From Globomyces pollinis-pini (lineage: Eukaryota; Chytridiomycota; Chytridiomycetes; Rhizophydiales; Globomycetaceae), in the NCBI GenBank assembly GCA_025399215.1, contig MU621190.1, positions 1 through 57,028 of the forward strand: 57,028 nt of DNA. Reading direction: 5' to 3'. Below the pieces are notes generated by a model. It worked only from the letters and a program-made list of their open reading frames with translations, was not told the DNA's origin and ran no database searches. Every line of letters begins with the position of its first letter. Position 1 is the first letter of the stretch. Made by a program: the position numbers and the translations under genes. Below, one piece after another: positions 36,701-47,839 of this stretch.

Positions 36701-39566
36701 CGTGCTGAAGCTAAAAGGCTGCAAGAGGAGCGAGAACGGGAAGAAGCTAGGAAATTGAAGGAACAACAGGATGCCGAGTCCAAGAGACTGCAAGAAGAGC
36801 GCCAGCGTGCTGAAGCTTTGAAACAAGAAGAAGCTAGGAAATTGAAAGAGCGTCAGGACGCTGAAGCCAAGAAACTACAAGAAGAGCGACTGCGTGCTGA
36901 AGAAGCTAGGAAATTGAAGGAACGGCAGGACGCAGAGGCGAAGAGACTACAAGAAGAGCGCCAGCGTGCTGAAGCTTTGAAACAAGAAGAAGCTAGGAAA
37001 TTGAAAGAGCGTCAGGATGCAGAAGCCAAGAAACTACAAGACGAGCGTCAACGACAGGATGCCGAAGCTAAAAGGTTGAAAGAAGAAGCTGATCGGGCAG
37101 AAATTTTGAAAAGAGAAGAAGTCAGACGGTTAATCAAATTAGACGAGAATGATGAAGGCAGTCGAAGAGACAGTCGAGTGGATGATTTATTCAAAGAATT
37201 AGACGATGAGCCTGATTTCGAATTTGAAAATACTACACCTTTTCAATTTCAATCTACTTCGAACCAAAACAGTAATCATTTAAATTTAATTTTAGGTAAT
37301 AAGGGTGGAAGTGAATTCGAATTGGCCTTTCAAATGAAAAAAGATGAAATGCTCCGCAAACAAAGACTTGATAATGAAAGTGCCAACATTGCGTCTGCAA
37401 TCGAACCATCTAATCAAAATCAGCAAGCTGAAAAACGACATGAAGATGTTCAAAAGTTAAAGCAATTGGAAATTGAAATGAAGAAAAAATCACAAGAATT
37501 GAAAAACAGGGTTTTAAATGAACGTCCTGAAACAGAAATCCCACCCACACTTCCAGAAGGTTTTTATAGATAAGCTAACAAGATTAGATGAACTTCAATC
37601 TCCTGCTGTACCAAGCTCGCCAGAAGACAAGCAAAAAGAAATGCGACGAAAGCAAATTGAAAAAATGCGAGAAATTGCCAGGGAACATAAAGCCAATTTA
37701 GCAGCTGTAAAAGAAAAGAAACTTCAATCGAATACAACTGCTCAAAATGAATATCCAAATGATGGTAATACCGAACCGGAAGTGCACATGAATGTGCGAA
37801 ATAGTGTTTCTTCTCATTTAACACAAGAAACAGTTGCCAGTTTCGAAATTGTAAATGAAGGAGACAAAGAAGTGGACTTTACCACTGCTAGCTTCACAAA
37901 ACGATATGAAATGGAAGAAATTGATGACGCACGTCAACGAGTACCCAAACTATATGTGGTTAACAAAGACGATGAAAGTAGTTCTAGCCGGCCTGTATCT
38001 GGATTGCCAACCAAGCACAGCTCTATATTATTGAAAGATGATCAAGTTAAAGGCTCAGCAGTACCATATGTAGTTCCCAAGCGAAAAGTTGTTCCTCCAC
38101 CAGAACATGAACCTCCACAAGCTTTTCATCCAATGCAACATCAAACATCAATGCCTAATCAACATGTTTCTGAACACGAACCTCCATTTTCATTCCATAC
38201 TGTTCATGAACCACCAACTACACATCTAGCTGAACCTGCACGAAGATATGAATCCGAGCATTCATATCCATCACCTGGTTTAATCCGAAAAGAAAGCGAT
38301 CCTCGAACTATGACTGAGTCTCCTGGACCTTATGGAAATTACACACCATCTCCTGGTATTGCTCGACCTGTTTATCAGTCACTAGCAAATTATCAATCAC
38401 AGAGTCCTACCTCACCTGGAAGACAAAGTTACCAATCCCTTGGTAGTCAGAATGAGAATGTACCAGATCCATATCGAAAAGACATCAGGACTAGTTACGC
38501 ATCTTTATCAACTCACGAAGAACATGGTGGTGATCGTAGAACTAGTTATGCATCACTGTCCCCAAAGAGTGATGCTCAATCGTTTACTGCGCCATTACGT
38601 TCTCCTTCACCACCAAATCGTGTGGAGTTTTCACAACCGGCTGTTCAGCAGCGATACCCGCCTCGTACCCATTCTGCTGGTCAACCCGCACCGCAATTTC
38701 GACCTGTTTCACACCAATATGGACCATCTAATACAGTCCCACCACCCAGACCACAGTATGCTCCATATCGCCAACAAGCTCCTCAGTATGCAAATCAACC
38801 ACAACCGCCTGTTCATTTACCCTCTGGTTCACCTCCCAACCGAGATCCATACCTTGGACCAATGAATCCAAATGTTAGACCATATAATGGAAATGGACAG
38901 TATATACCACGACCAATGGGTGGTACTTCGCCGAATTTTGCTGGACAAGGTCAAATGGGTCGACCAATGGGTGGTCATTCTCCAAACTATCCTGGTTCCC
39001 CACCTCTTGGTGGTACATCACCGAATTATCGAGTTCCTCCACCAATGGGACCAATGGGACCTCCTCAACAGTATCGATTACCTACACAAAATCAATATCC
39101 CGGACCACCACCACAGAACTTTAATCAACATCAAGGCCCTCCTCCACAGAATTTTAATCAACATCCACAAAACTTTAATAATCAATATCCTGGAAATGCC
39201 CCACAGAATTTTGGTGTCAGACCAAACCCTGGTTTTGATGATCATTATGATCCTTCCCCAATTAGAGTCAATCCACAAAATCAGAGAATTCCAGCACCAT
39301 ATCCACCTGGGCAACTTAATAGTGCTATTCCTGCTCCACATGGACATTATCCTAACGATCAATTTCGTCCTCCGAATAACTATGGGCCAGGTCAAGGTCC
39401 TCCTAATAACTTTGGACCAGGTCAAGGCCCTCCTAATAACTTTGGACCAGGTCAAGGCCCTCCAAGACCATTTATGCCATATCGTCCTGCACCACCCCAG
39501 CAAGGATTTGGACACTATCCTAACCAACCATATCAACCACAGCGAAGACCGTCAGATCAAAGATAA
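33759..39566 (+). CDS. Sec1/Munc18 (SM) protein fused to repeat coiled coil and Pro/Gln-rich tail
   Basis: The first ~600 residues are an SM domain, which binds SNAREs in membrane fusion: LIQSIKNTLITAIKT, SMAIYLIASNNQNI, YYDPFSTGTCLAARLAW, VDFIIIDRSSDPFSPLIHS, KLRHTQVHQIHDEI, DDKLRLFLVYFI and RRTILFIIGGMTLSEIQA. A 25-nt intron ending at about 35990 joins LIIG to STNIIKPVEFAKDLCEL, the normal SM ending. The frame then continues without a stop into a charged coiled coil of about 400 residues with tandem repeats. A probable intron at 37560-37587 (with a CTAAC branch site) leads to about 650 residues rich in Pro, Gln, Asn and Tyr. Introns of 20 nt occur at 35351-35370 and 35574-35593. The total is about 1,800 residues, some three times a normal SM protein. 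Whether it is Sec1-like or Sly1-like is unsettled. Confidence 0.8.
36449..36736 (+). repeat. Eight tandem 36-bp units coding RAEAKRLQ(D/E)ER(E/Q/D)
   Basis: Eight head-to-tail 36-bp units each encode a 12-residue block of the form RAEAKRLQDERE within the SM fusion gene. Variation is almost confined to the last residue and to D/E or Q/H changes. High nucleotide identity among units indicates recent expansion. The sequence should form a stable charged helix or coiled coil. Confidence 0.9.
36737..37090 (+). repeat. Second coiled-coil repeat block, units beginning EEARKLKE
   Basis: About four imperfect units of 25-29 residues begin EEARKLKERQDAEAK and end RLQEERQRAEALKQ or a shortened form. They follow directly on the 12-residue repeats and continue the same charged helix with a longer period. 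The third unit is a near copy of the first. Confidence 0.8.
39374..39465 (+). repeat. Three tandem 30-bp units coding GPGQGPPNNF
   Basis: Three near-identical 30-bp units encode GPGQGPPNNF near the C-terminus of the SM fusion protein. Low-complexity repeats of this type are common in disordered, condensate-forming tails. Here they sit inside a wider Pro/Gln/Asn-rich region. Confidence 0.85.
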
Positions 39567-39811
39567 TTTACGTTTTTGGAGTTTAAAATTATAAAATGTT
39601 TTTTAAAAAAGACTGTTTTCAAAATAATGTATATGAGTATTAGTAAGATTGTGATTTCATGTATACACCCTCATGTCAATCTTAGATATGAGCTATTTAT
39701 CGGTAATTTTTTTAGGAAAAGTCATTGTGACTAGATACTAATAATCAAACGTGGTTATCTCTGTTTATTTTTCGCGTTTAATCAAAGTTTCAACCAAAAC
39801 AGAAGATTGGA
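39567..39811. other. Intergenic region between SM fusion gene and membrane protein gene
   Basis: This is 245 bp of A+T-rich DNA with no open frame of note. It must hold the 3' end of the SM transcript (an AATAATGTAT-like stretch follows a poly-T run) and the promoter of the next gene. Nothing else is seen. Confidence 0.5.
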
Positions 39812-41591
39812 ATGGGTGATAATTTACAACCACCAAAGACATCTGAAGAAGCGTTAAGCGGTGGATTAAAGCAACGGTCATCAAAGAATAAAGATTCGCG
39901 ACAAGGATTAGATATTATTCAAACCATTCCATTAAATGATGATGATGGAGAACGCAATGCTGAGTTTGCAAAAGCGGCATCATCACTCAATTTGGCAAAA
40001 GCTTCACCTATTGAAAGAATAATCAACAAATGGTCTGCCATTATAATGGAAAAGTACTATGAAAATGTAACATATAAAACAGAATGTGTTCTATTGCTCC
40101 TATTATTAAGCCCTTTCCCAATGATAGCCATACTTATCCCGAATGTGGGAAGTATAATATTGGCTGATGAAGGATGGTCTCTGGGGTTTCGATTCGCGAT
40201 TACATTATTGGGTTATATTGCCATTCATGGTAGTGAATTAGTCAATCATCGACACGCTCATCTGGCTACTATATCTAAAATCATCAATGGTGAAGCAACT
40301 GTACGGTCATTAAGTGATTCTGTGAAAGGTGAAGGTCTTAATCAACTACTCTATTGGTCAAGTAATTTCATTCTTTTTTTATTGATCTTTTTTTGTAGCT
40401 TACTTGTTTTATACTTGTTTGATTGTCGCGGAATTGTCTATGAGTAATGTTCCATATCCAAAATCACATGGTGTTGGTTCAGCGTATACAGTTGCAAATA
40501 CATTTCAAAATTCTACTCCTATTGATGGTAGAAATGTGCTCTTTCTATCGTTTGGTATCAACTTGGCATGTAGTGATTGTGTCGGCATGGTTTCAAATAA
40601 TGTTCTCTTGGTGCCGTTGACTGTATCGTTACGTGATATATCATTGGATGCTGGACACGAATTTGTTTTTCTTGAAGCAACTCAAGATATAGCTGCTTTG
40701 AGTGTTTCCTGTTTTTCAGCTGATGCCACTTATACTGATGTAGCTAAAACTGATTTGGCAATCAGTGTCATCGAACTCTCTAAAGGAGTTCGAACTTCAT
40801 TATTAGATTTAGAAATATCATCTTGGGATAGTTCACTTACTTCATTGAAGACTAGAAGATGTAGTATCATTGCTCGAGAATTCAGTGGGTTTACAAGAGT
40901 TCGTTATGGAATAGATGAACAGGATAAGACAGTTACTAGACTTTTAGTAGATTACATCGGTCCCAATGCTCCAAAATCATGTCAAAAGATTGGAAATCGA
41001 TGCTTGGATGATCCCAAAATACCAAACTTGACATATTCGTTATTTGCCCCTGTTTTCGATAAAACAGTTCATGCACTAAGCAAAAGTTATGCTTCAATGT
41101 TCAGAATATTTCCTGATCCTAGTACGGATGTTGCTGATGTAGTATATGAAAAAGAAATGGCTGAATCAATTGGACTTGTACTTCTTGCAGCGAGATCACA
41201 CCTAGCCACCACTATTGAACCATATTCGATTTCATCTCCCACCTCTATTGTGTTGGATATTGACTACTGGTTTATGATATTAACAATCATAACTGCAATT
41301 TTTTGTCCAATTGTAGCAGCATTGATTGTTACATTTGATTTAATTAAACTTGAAAAAGCTCCTGATAGTTTACTACGAAGGCTTTCCCAAAGTGTCAAGC
41401 CAGGTAAGCGGTTTTTAGAAGACATCTCCACATATGTATCCCATATTTATGTACCAAGTCAAGATGATTGGGACTTTGCACCGGTAAGATTTGGTGAAGA
41501 TAAGAAGACAACCTCCGATCCTCTAGGTTTGCTCAGATTTGGCGGTAAGAAAGATATTGTCAAGTTCAAAAATGGACGGCCATACTATTAA
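39812..41591 (+). CDS. Four-pass membrane protein of unknown function with Cys-containing loop
   Basis: Not recognised. A hydrophilic N-terminus of about 80 residues precedes TM1 (CVLLLLLLSPFPMIAILIP), TM2 (FAITLLGYIAIHGSELV) and TM3 (TYLFYTCLIVAELSM). A non-membrane region of about 250 residues has Cys pairs (LACSDCVGM, KSCQKIGNRCLDDP) and Asn-X-Ser/Thr sites, and is probably luminal or extracellular. TM4 (WFMILTIITAIFCPIVAALIV) is followed by a cytoplasmic tail of about 85 residues. One intron, about 40366-40398, joins the two long frames as YWST|YLFYTC. The Cys spacing suggests disulfides in the large loop. Function is unknown. Confidence 0.75.
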
Positions 41592-41624
41592 AATATCAAA
41601 ATTGATTAAATAAACTATAAAAAA

Positions 41625-44600
41625 TTAAGACTGTTTATTTTCTACTATAGCAATCAATCCAATTCTTAAAACGCTTTCATTCTTTCTAACAATTAACCTT
41701 TCTTCAAAATGACCTATTTGGTCAGCTGAAAACAATATGGGCAACACAATATAGCTTCTGGCAGTAATAATAAGTTCTCGAATGGGAAGATTAAATATTC
41801 CCGTCACAATGAAAGTGACCATTGCATTTTTTGAATCTGGATTGCATACTCGAAGATGTAAGGTTTTACATTCACCAGGATTCATTACGCCAAAATTTAA
41901 AATGTTTCTTGTTAAATTTGGTACACGAGAAGTCTTCGAAATTGAAGTGGGTAAGGGTATTGGCATTTCTCTGGCAGGCGTTCGCAAAATGTTGCATTGT
42001 GCAGTATAAGGATTAATTTGTGAGGATTTAACAAGAACTGATTGCCTAGCACTGCGAACTATACCAATCGACTCCCGCACTTCTGATTTGGGTACGGGAG
42101 TTTTTAGCAATTGCATAAAAGGGATTTGATTTTCAGTAGGATTGGATTTAGAACATATATCATCCATACATTCTGTATCTTTATCAACTTCGAAATTTTC
42201 TTTTGTACTTGGTGAATTGACTGGTATTTGTGGTTTTAGACGCAGTTGGTCTGACTTATCTTCTTTGGGGCTAAACTTGACATTGTTGGCAATGGGGATG
42301 TCAAGTCTAACAGGACTTTTGCCATTAATTGCCTGGCTCACCTCCACCTTTTTGGGAAGTTCCAGATTATGTGCTGATGACTTGAGAGTTTGAATGCCAT
42401 TAGATTTATCCTCAGTTTCAACGTCACTAGCATGTCTTTCTGGTTCAATAGGAAGCGGTTTCGCGATAGTAGTACCTTCAATATGACACTGTATGATTTG
42501 GCCATTGCCCTTTAGGTGAAAAACTTGTGTATATATGCCATCCAGTATTGGATAAAATGTGATGCAAATATCTTGCGATCCTTTTCCAGGCAGCTTTCCT
42601 CTTTGAAAATCAATTTTAAATATTGAGTCAGAAAACGTATGCTCGTTTTGATCTCGTTTAACGGTTACAGGGCCTATTTGCGTCAAATTCCATGCAATTT
42701 CTTTGGACGCTGAATTGCAGATCCGAATTTTCAGTTTCTGGGGAGACCGCTTGACTGAAAACAGCTTTATTACGTGTATAGTATTTGATCGGTGTCTTGA
42801 TTGCGCTTTAATAGAAGGTTTGTCGGGAATTGAAATAATGTTTGACACCTTTATTGGTTGAGGTGGCCGTTTCCGAACTACTGCTTTTTGTCCTTTACCT
42901 ACTTTGGATGTGTTGGTTGTGTGGGATGCGCTTGGAGGCTTTATCTTGTCTGTTATTGAGGTTTCTGCCTTCTCCAATTTTTGTGTCATTATCAAACTAG
43001 CCAATACCGGTTCCGTCACAGCCGCACAATTTTCATAATTAATATCATCCACGGTTTGAAGTGCAGCTTTCCAATCAAATGGATCTATTACTGATGGCTC
43101 TTCTTCGACTTTATCATTCGCCATAGTGCTCTGATCGACTTGCTTAGTAACGACCCGGATTGGTTCTTGCATCAATACCTCTTGTGGTGGAGGTATTGAT
43201 GGTGGAGTAACAAATGGGTCTTGAGTAGCCCTGATATCCGATACTTTTTTATCTATTTCCTGTTGAGTGAGATGAGGTTGCGGCGTAGCCTCTGGAATAA
43301 TAGGAGAAGGTTCATATAAGGGTGTTCTAACTTTTCGTCTACCAGCAGGAGTCTCACCCTAACAGTCAACATCATCAAAACACAAACAATCTTTTCTCTT
43401 CTTTCCACTGGTGTTACATCACCAATCAGATCAATAAGACGACCGTCTTTATCCAGCGTAGGTGTGTACCAAGCGGGCTATATTCTTTAGAAAGACTGCT
43501 TATTACCCTATTAGTTTGGCCCTCATCTCCAAGTTGTCCCAAATCACATGATTTCGAAGCAAAAAAGCTACCAGGCGAAAAAAGATCTGATATCTTGGAG
43601 TTCATTGTTCGATGATTTTGCGGGGTCTGTGTATCATTGCTAAGTACAAGTCCTGTTGATATACTATTATCAAGCAAACTGATCGATGATTGTGACTCCA
43701 ATTGCACGTTTGATACCAAATCTTGAAGCACATCAAAAGCCTGGTATTCCCCCTTTTCTTTCGATTCTATCGTCCTTGTTATGTTTTGATCATACAGTTT
43801 CTGTTCATCATCAAGATTAAAATCCTTTTCGCAAACATCATCGTCACTTAAAATGGTCTGTCCAAACTCATTCTCTTGATAACTGCCTGTATAATCATCC
43901 ATATCCTGCTTTAGCTTGTGGAAATCGTCCAAAATTCGACTACCACCCTTCTCAGTGTGATTGATTGAAAATGGATTGTCTTCATCAGTTTCAATATCGT
44001 CCAACAACTGCCTTATTGAATTCGCACTTTCTTCAGATTTTACATCAGCATCAAATAAATTTGTTGGATTCCAACTAGATTCTAGAGGTGACTGCGCATT
44101 TCCGTCAGTTTTTGTAATATCGTCTACTTTCGATTCAAGCTGTTGATTATCTGCCGCTATTTTCACGATATCTTTGGTGTGTATATTTTCATTTACTTGA
44201 ACTGACGTGATATCTTCAAGGTCAACACTTGAAGAGTACAAATGGTCACCATTACTATTAAATAAATCTTCATCTTCACCATCACATAGATGACTTTCTA
44301 TTTCTTCCTCTTCTTCACTAAAATACCCACTCGAAGGGTGGGAAATTGAAACATTACTATTTGGCAATAGTTCGTTTTCGAATCCAGCTTGATGGATTAA
44401 TTCCATCGTATTTGCAGACATCTCTTTGGTCTCTATGTTATCGGGAACTGATAAAGCTTCAATATTCATTTCATCTTGATTCTCAAAGAGTGGTATAGAT
44501 CCATAATTAAACTGCATTTTAGACTGTAACCCATCATTTGAATTTGTACTGCTCGATTCAAACCTTTCAATACCAAAAGTATCCAATGAGTCAGATTTTT

Positions 44601-45747
44601 CTAGTTTTTTTGGAGAACACACAAATTCATCATTGCTGGGAGAAATAACACTAGCATCAATTTGAAAATCAATGAGATCCCCTTCGTTGTTCGTATAATG
44701 GGACACATCCTCTGTATGGTTGTTTTTTGAAGTATCCTCCCCAAAGACTTGGAACAATTCTTGGTTATCCTCATTCAAGTCATGTAACGGATTTGATTGG
44801 GCCATTAGATCTCCAAATTCAGATTCTGCTCGTATATCTGATATCCTGTTTTGATTGTCACAGAAAAGGTTTTCTGAGAAAACATAATTCTGCTCTTTAT
44901 ATTCATGATTATGAATAATACTAGTCATTGTACTTTGATCTGCATCTCCAGATATAACTTTTTCATTGACAAACTTTGTGCTGTCATCAAACAAAAAACT
45001 GTCCTTTCCCATATCAAGTTCTGATATGGATTTTTGGAATGATTCTTTCTCTTTTAAGTCTATATATTGTTGATCATCTTCGGATTTAGAAAAATCGATC
45101 AATGGTGAGTCTATGATAAGTTTCCGAAAATCTCTACCTGCTTGTAACAACAAGTCTTTGAATGAAGTCTTCATTGGAGTTTTCAATATGAATTTTGGTT
45201 TAAAGTCTTTTGCTTTCACTAGACAAATTAGTAATATATAAATGGAGTGGTTGATCAAAATGAAATTAGAAAGATCTGAATGTTTTACCAGTTGTTTCAA
45301 GATCAGTGAAAGGATCCATTGTAGAATTAGTTGGTGTTAATGACCAATCAGGAGGTAAATGATATATTTTAGATGGTTTTGGAGTAGCATCTAAATCCGA
45401 GGAAGGAGTAGAAGAGTCAAATAGACTTGAGGGGACATCAGAGGGATCATTTGAAATAACATTAAGAGAAGCATCTGATAAATCCAGTTCATCAAGACAA
45501 AGGGACAAATTAAAAGATGGGTCATTTGGCAAGTCAAAGTTGACTAAGGTGAGCAAAATAGAGGAGAACCTTTCTTTTTTGAAGGAGCGGAATGAGCAGT
45601 TATTGAATCAATTTTTGATAGAAGGAGAGCATGACAATCCATGATCAAACGGTGATTTTGTCCAAAAAAGAAAAGAGTGTCCAGCATCCCCAATTCGCGT
45701 TCTAATTTGTTAAATTGAATAAAGATCAATAGCAACCATACCATCAT
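41625..45747 (-). CDS. Cep192/SPD-2-like centrosomal protein with ASH-type domains
   Basis: The C-terminal third carries two immunoglobulin-like ASH/Cep192-type modules. The first has FSVKRSPQKLKIRICNSAS and GKGSQDICITFYPILDGIY. The second has LNFGVMNPGECKTLHLRVCN and HFEERLIVRKNESVLRIGL. The N-terminal two thirds are long, acidic and Ser/Asn-rich, with little predicted fold. Several frames join through short introns: a 26-nt intron near 45555 (SKKK|VNFDLPND), one near 45300-45230, a 29-nt intron near 43490 (QTNR|PAWYTPTLD) and another 29-nt intron near 43360 (EKI|GETPAGRRK). The start is uncertain; ATG 45747 is the most upstream plausible one. Centriole proteins of this type are expected in organisms with flagellated stages. 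Confidence 0.6.
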
Positions 45748-45874
45748 CAATCAGTATAATTTTCTCGGATACTTACTCACTTTAGAAATTCTTCGATTGT
45801 TGTTGATGGGTGGCTTCAATTGAGTTTTTTCATTTTTGCTTGTAACAAATCATCATTCAACTTTCTCCTTTATT

Positions 45875-47749
45875 ATGCGCCCACCAACTGGTCACCCTGA
45901 ATCTAAAAAACCTGGACCTAAACCTGGTCGTTCAAAAGCTTTGGAAGAAAGACTCAAGAAATTAGAAGCTATCGTTGATGCCTTGAACTTGGACGAACAC
46001 TCAGTCTCTGACTCTCAGGATGAAGGTCATAAACCTACTGGCTCTCCAAACTCTCATATGTCAAGACTTACCTTACAATCTGTCATCCCTGCTTCTCCTG
46101 CACCTTCTGCTGCCTCTCAATTCCCTCCATATGTAGATTATAAACGACCAGACTTGGAGGAGCTCTTTTTTGCTGGGGCCGGTGCTGGTTAGTTTGTTTT
46201 CCCTCTCATTGCTTAGGTTACTGCTTTTTGTCTGAAGACCAAGCTAGAAAGGCTATGAATGAATCTACTTTTTTGCGCTTCGTTTTTTACGCTTTAGCCG
46301 CAAGTGTTGCTCCTCCTTCAATGGTGAATGCAGAATTCGGTTCTCGACAAGAAATGGCAGATATTTACTTTAGAAAATCAGAAACTTTCTTGAGAAGAAT
46401 ATTCAGAAAACCTTCTTTCCATGGTGTATTAGGGTTACTTGGTTTGGTCATTTATTGCACCAGTAATATTTTAATTTGTTTATACCTTTATAGGAACTAA
46501 CCGTGGACCTGAAACCTACTATTATTATACTGTAGGTATTCGAATCGCTATTTCAATTGGGTTGAACAGTGAAGAAGCTTATACTAGACAAGGTATGTCT
46601 GAAGAAAACAAAGAAATGATGAGACGCACTTGGTGGAGTATTTATTTTGGTGATCGTTTGCTCTCAGCCCTTCGATACGAAAACCCCATCATCACAGATG
46701 CTCAATGTTTGATTAGACTTCCTTCGCATCCAACTAATCAATTTCCTCAAGCACATCCTCAAGATTACAAAGAATTACTAGAAGTTGGTATAATGTCGTC
46801 GGATGAACTATACGTTTTAACTCTCAGAAATCTGTCTGTCAACGCATACACGGTCATTTTAGTGAAAATTCACAGTCGAATTGCTCATATCACTACAAAT
46901 CTCAAGGGACATTCTAAAAAGAAATCACAAGCTCTATTTTTACTACGAGAAATGACAATCCGAAGTGCTCTCAATGACTGGCATAACGCATTGCCTGATT
47001 CAATCCGAAATGTGTTACAAGAAATCAATTCTGATATACCTCCAGCTGACCCTAAAACTACTTGGAACAACGCTTTCTTGATGTTTTTGTATCATGCAAT
47101 CAAATGTGATTTACCAAAGCTCTCTTTGTTTAGAAACATTGAAACAGATGCCAACTTAGCAGCATCATGTACTGCCGCAAGGGAAGTGTTTTTATCAGCA
47201 TGTGATTGTGCTGCGATTCTGCAAGGATTTTTGAAACATAATCCTTCCTTTAGCTATGTGCCACCATTCCTTGCCTACTGTATTTTTGGTGTCGGTATTA
47301 TGATTTTAGTGGTTAGTCGTATGAATCTCAACCCAAATGACATTTCGATGGCCGATCTGTCTTATCAAACAATCAAAGCATCATTAGCTCAACAGAGTGC
47401 ACTCTACAATATTGGGACTCAACAAAAAATACTTTTGGAGCGATTTGAAACTTGCAGAGATCCCGTATTACTAGTTCTCGCAATCAAATCATTAGGCAAC
47501 CTAAGGGGTGACAGTTTAGTAGACAGTAAAGTGGACATGCTAGTTCCTTCTCCAGAAGAAGAATTGGATGAACATCCTCTGTTTAACCAACCTACTTCCC
47601 AACCAATGCAAATGGAAGCCTTTGGTAACTCTGAATTGCTCGAGTCTGTGGCTGAAATGTCCAATCCTTACGCTGACCTTATGATGGGGGTTGGGTTAAA
47701 CAATGATGTGAAATTTGATGCGATGTTTGATTTTTCTCATCATCAATAA
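45875..47749 (+). CDS. Fungal-specific transcription factor domain protein lacking a Zn2Cys6 cluster
   Basis: The middle homology region of fungal zinc-cluster regulators (fungal_trans) is present: GTNRGPETYYYYTVGIRIA, MMRRTWWSIYFGDRLLSAL and ENPIITDAQCLIRLP. The N-terminus begins MRPPTGHPESKKPGPKPGRS followed by ALEERLKKLEAIVDAL, which is the linker and coiled-coil dimerisation element that normally follows a Cys6 cluster. No cysteine cluster is seen in the available N-terminus or upstream to 45748. KPGPKPGRSK looks like an AT-hook. Two introns (about 46188-46215 and 46442-46493) join three exons. It could act as a cofactor, or bind DNA through the AT-hook-like element. Confidence 0.8.
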
Positions 47750-47839
47750 GTGTTTTTAATAAACTACCATATTCCCTTTTTCAATTAGTTATTGGTTTGG
47801 AAGTGAAAAGTACAATAATTAACCAAGTTTTTATTTGCG

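Noticed and set aside
36206..36826. Long open frame on the minus strand with a periodic LQPFSFST pattern (and a second Ser/Arg/Cys-rich one at 36382-36783)
   Set aside because: They are antisense images of the 36-bp coding repeats of the SM fusion gene. The periodicity is explained by the plus-strand repeat.
37501..37536. Alternative 25-nt intron gttttaaatg...gaaacag joining KNR to KSHPHFQKVFIDK
   Set aside because: Possible, but the 28-nt intron 37560-37587 has a CTAAC branch-like site near its 3' end as seen in other introns here, so it was preferred. Either choice keeps the fusion open.
38440..39594. His/Ile/Leu-rich open frames at 38440-38865 and 38872-39594
   Set aside because: They are shifted-frame readings of the Pro/Gln-rich tail. 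The frame coding Pro, Gln and Tyr continues the upstream exon.
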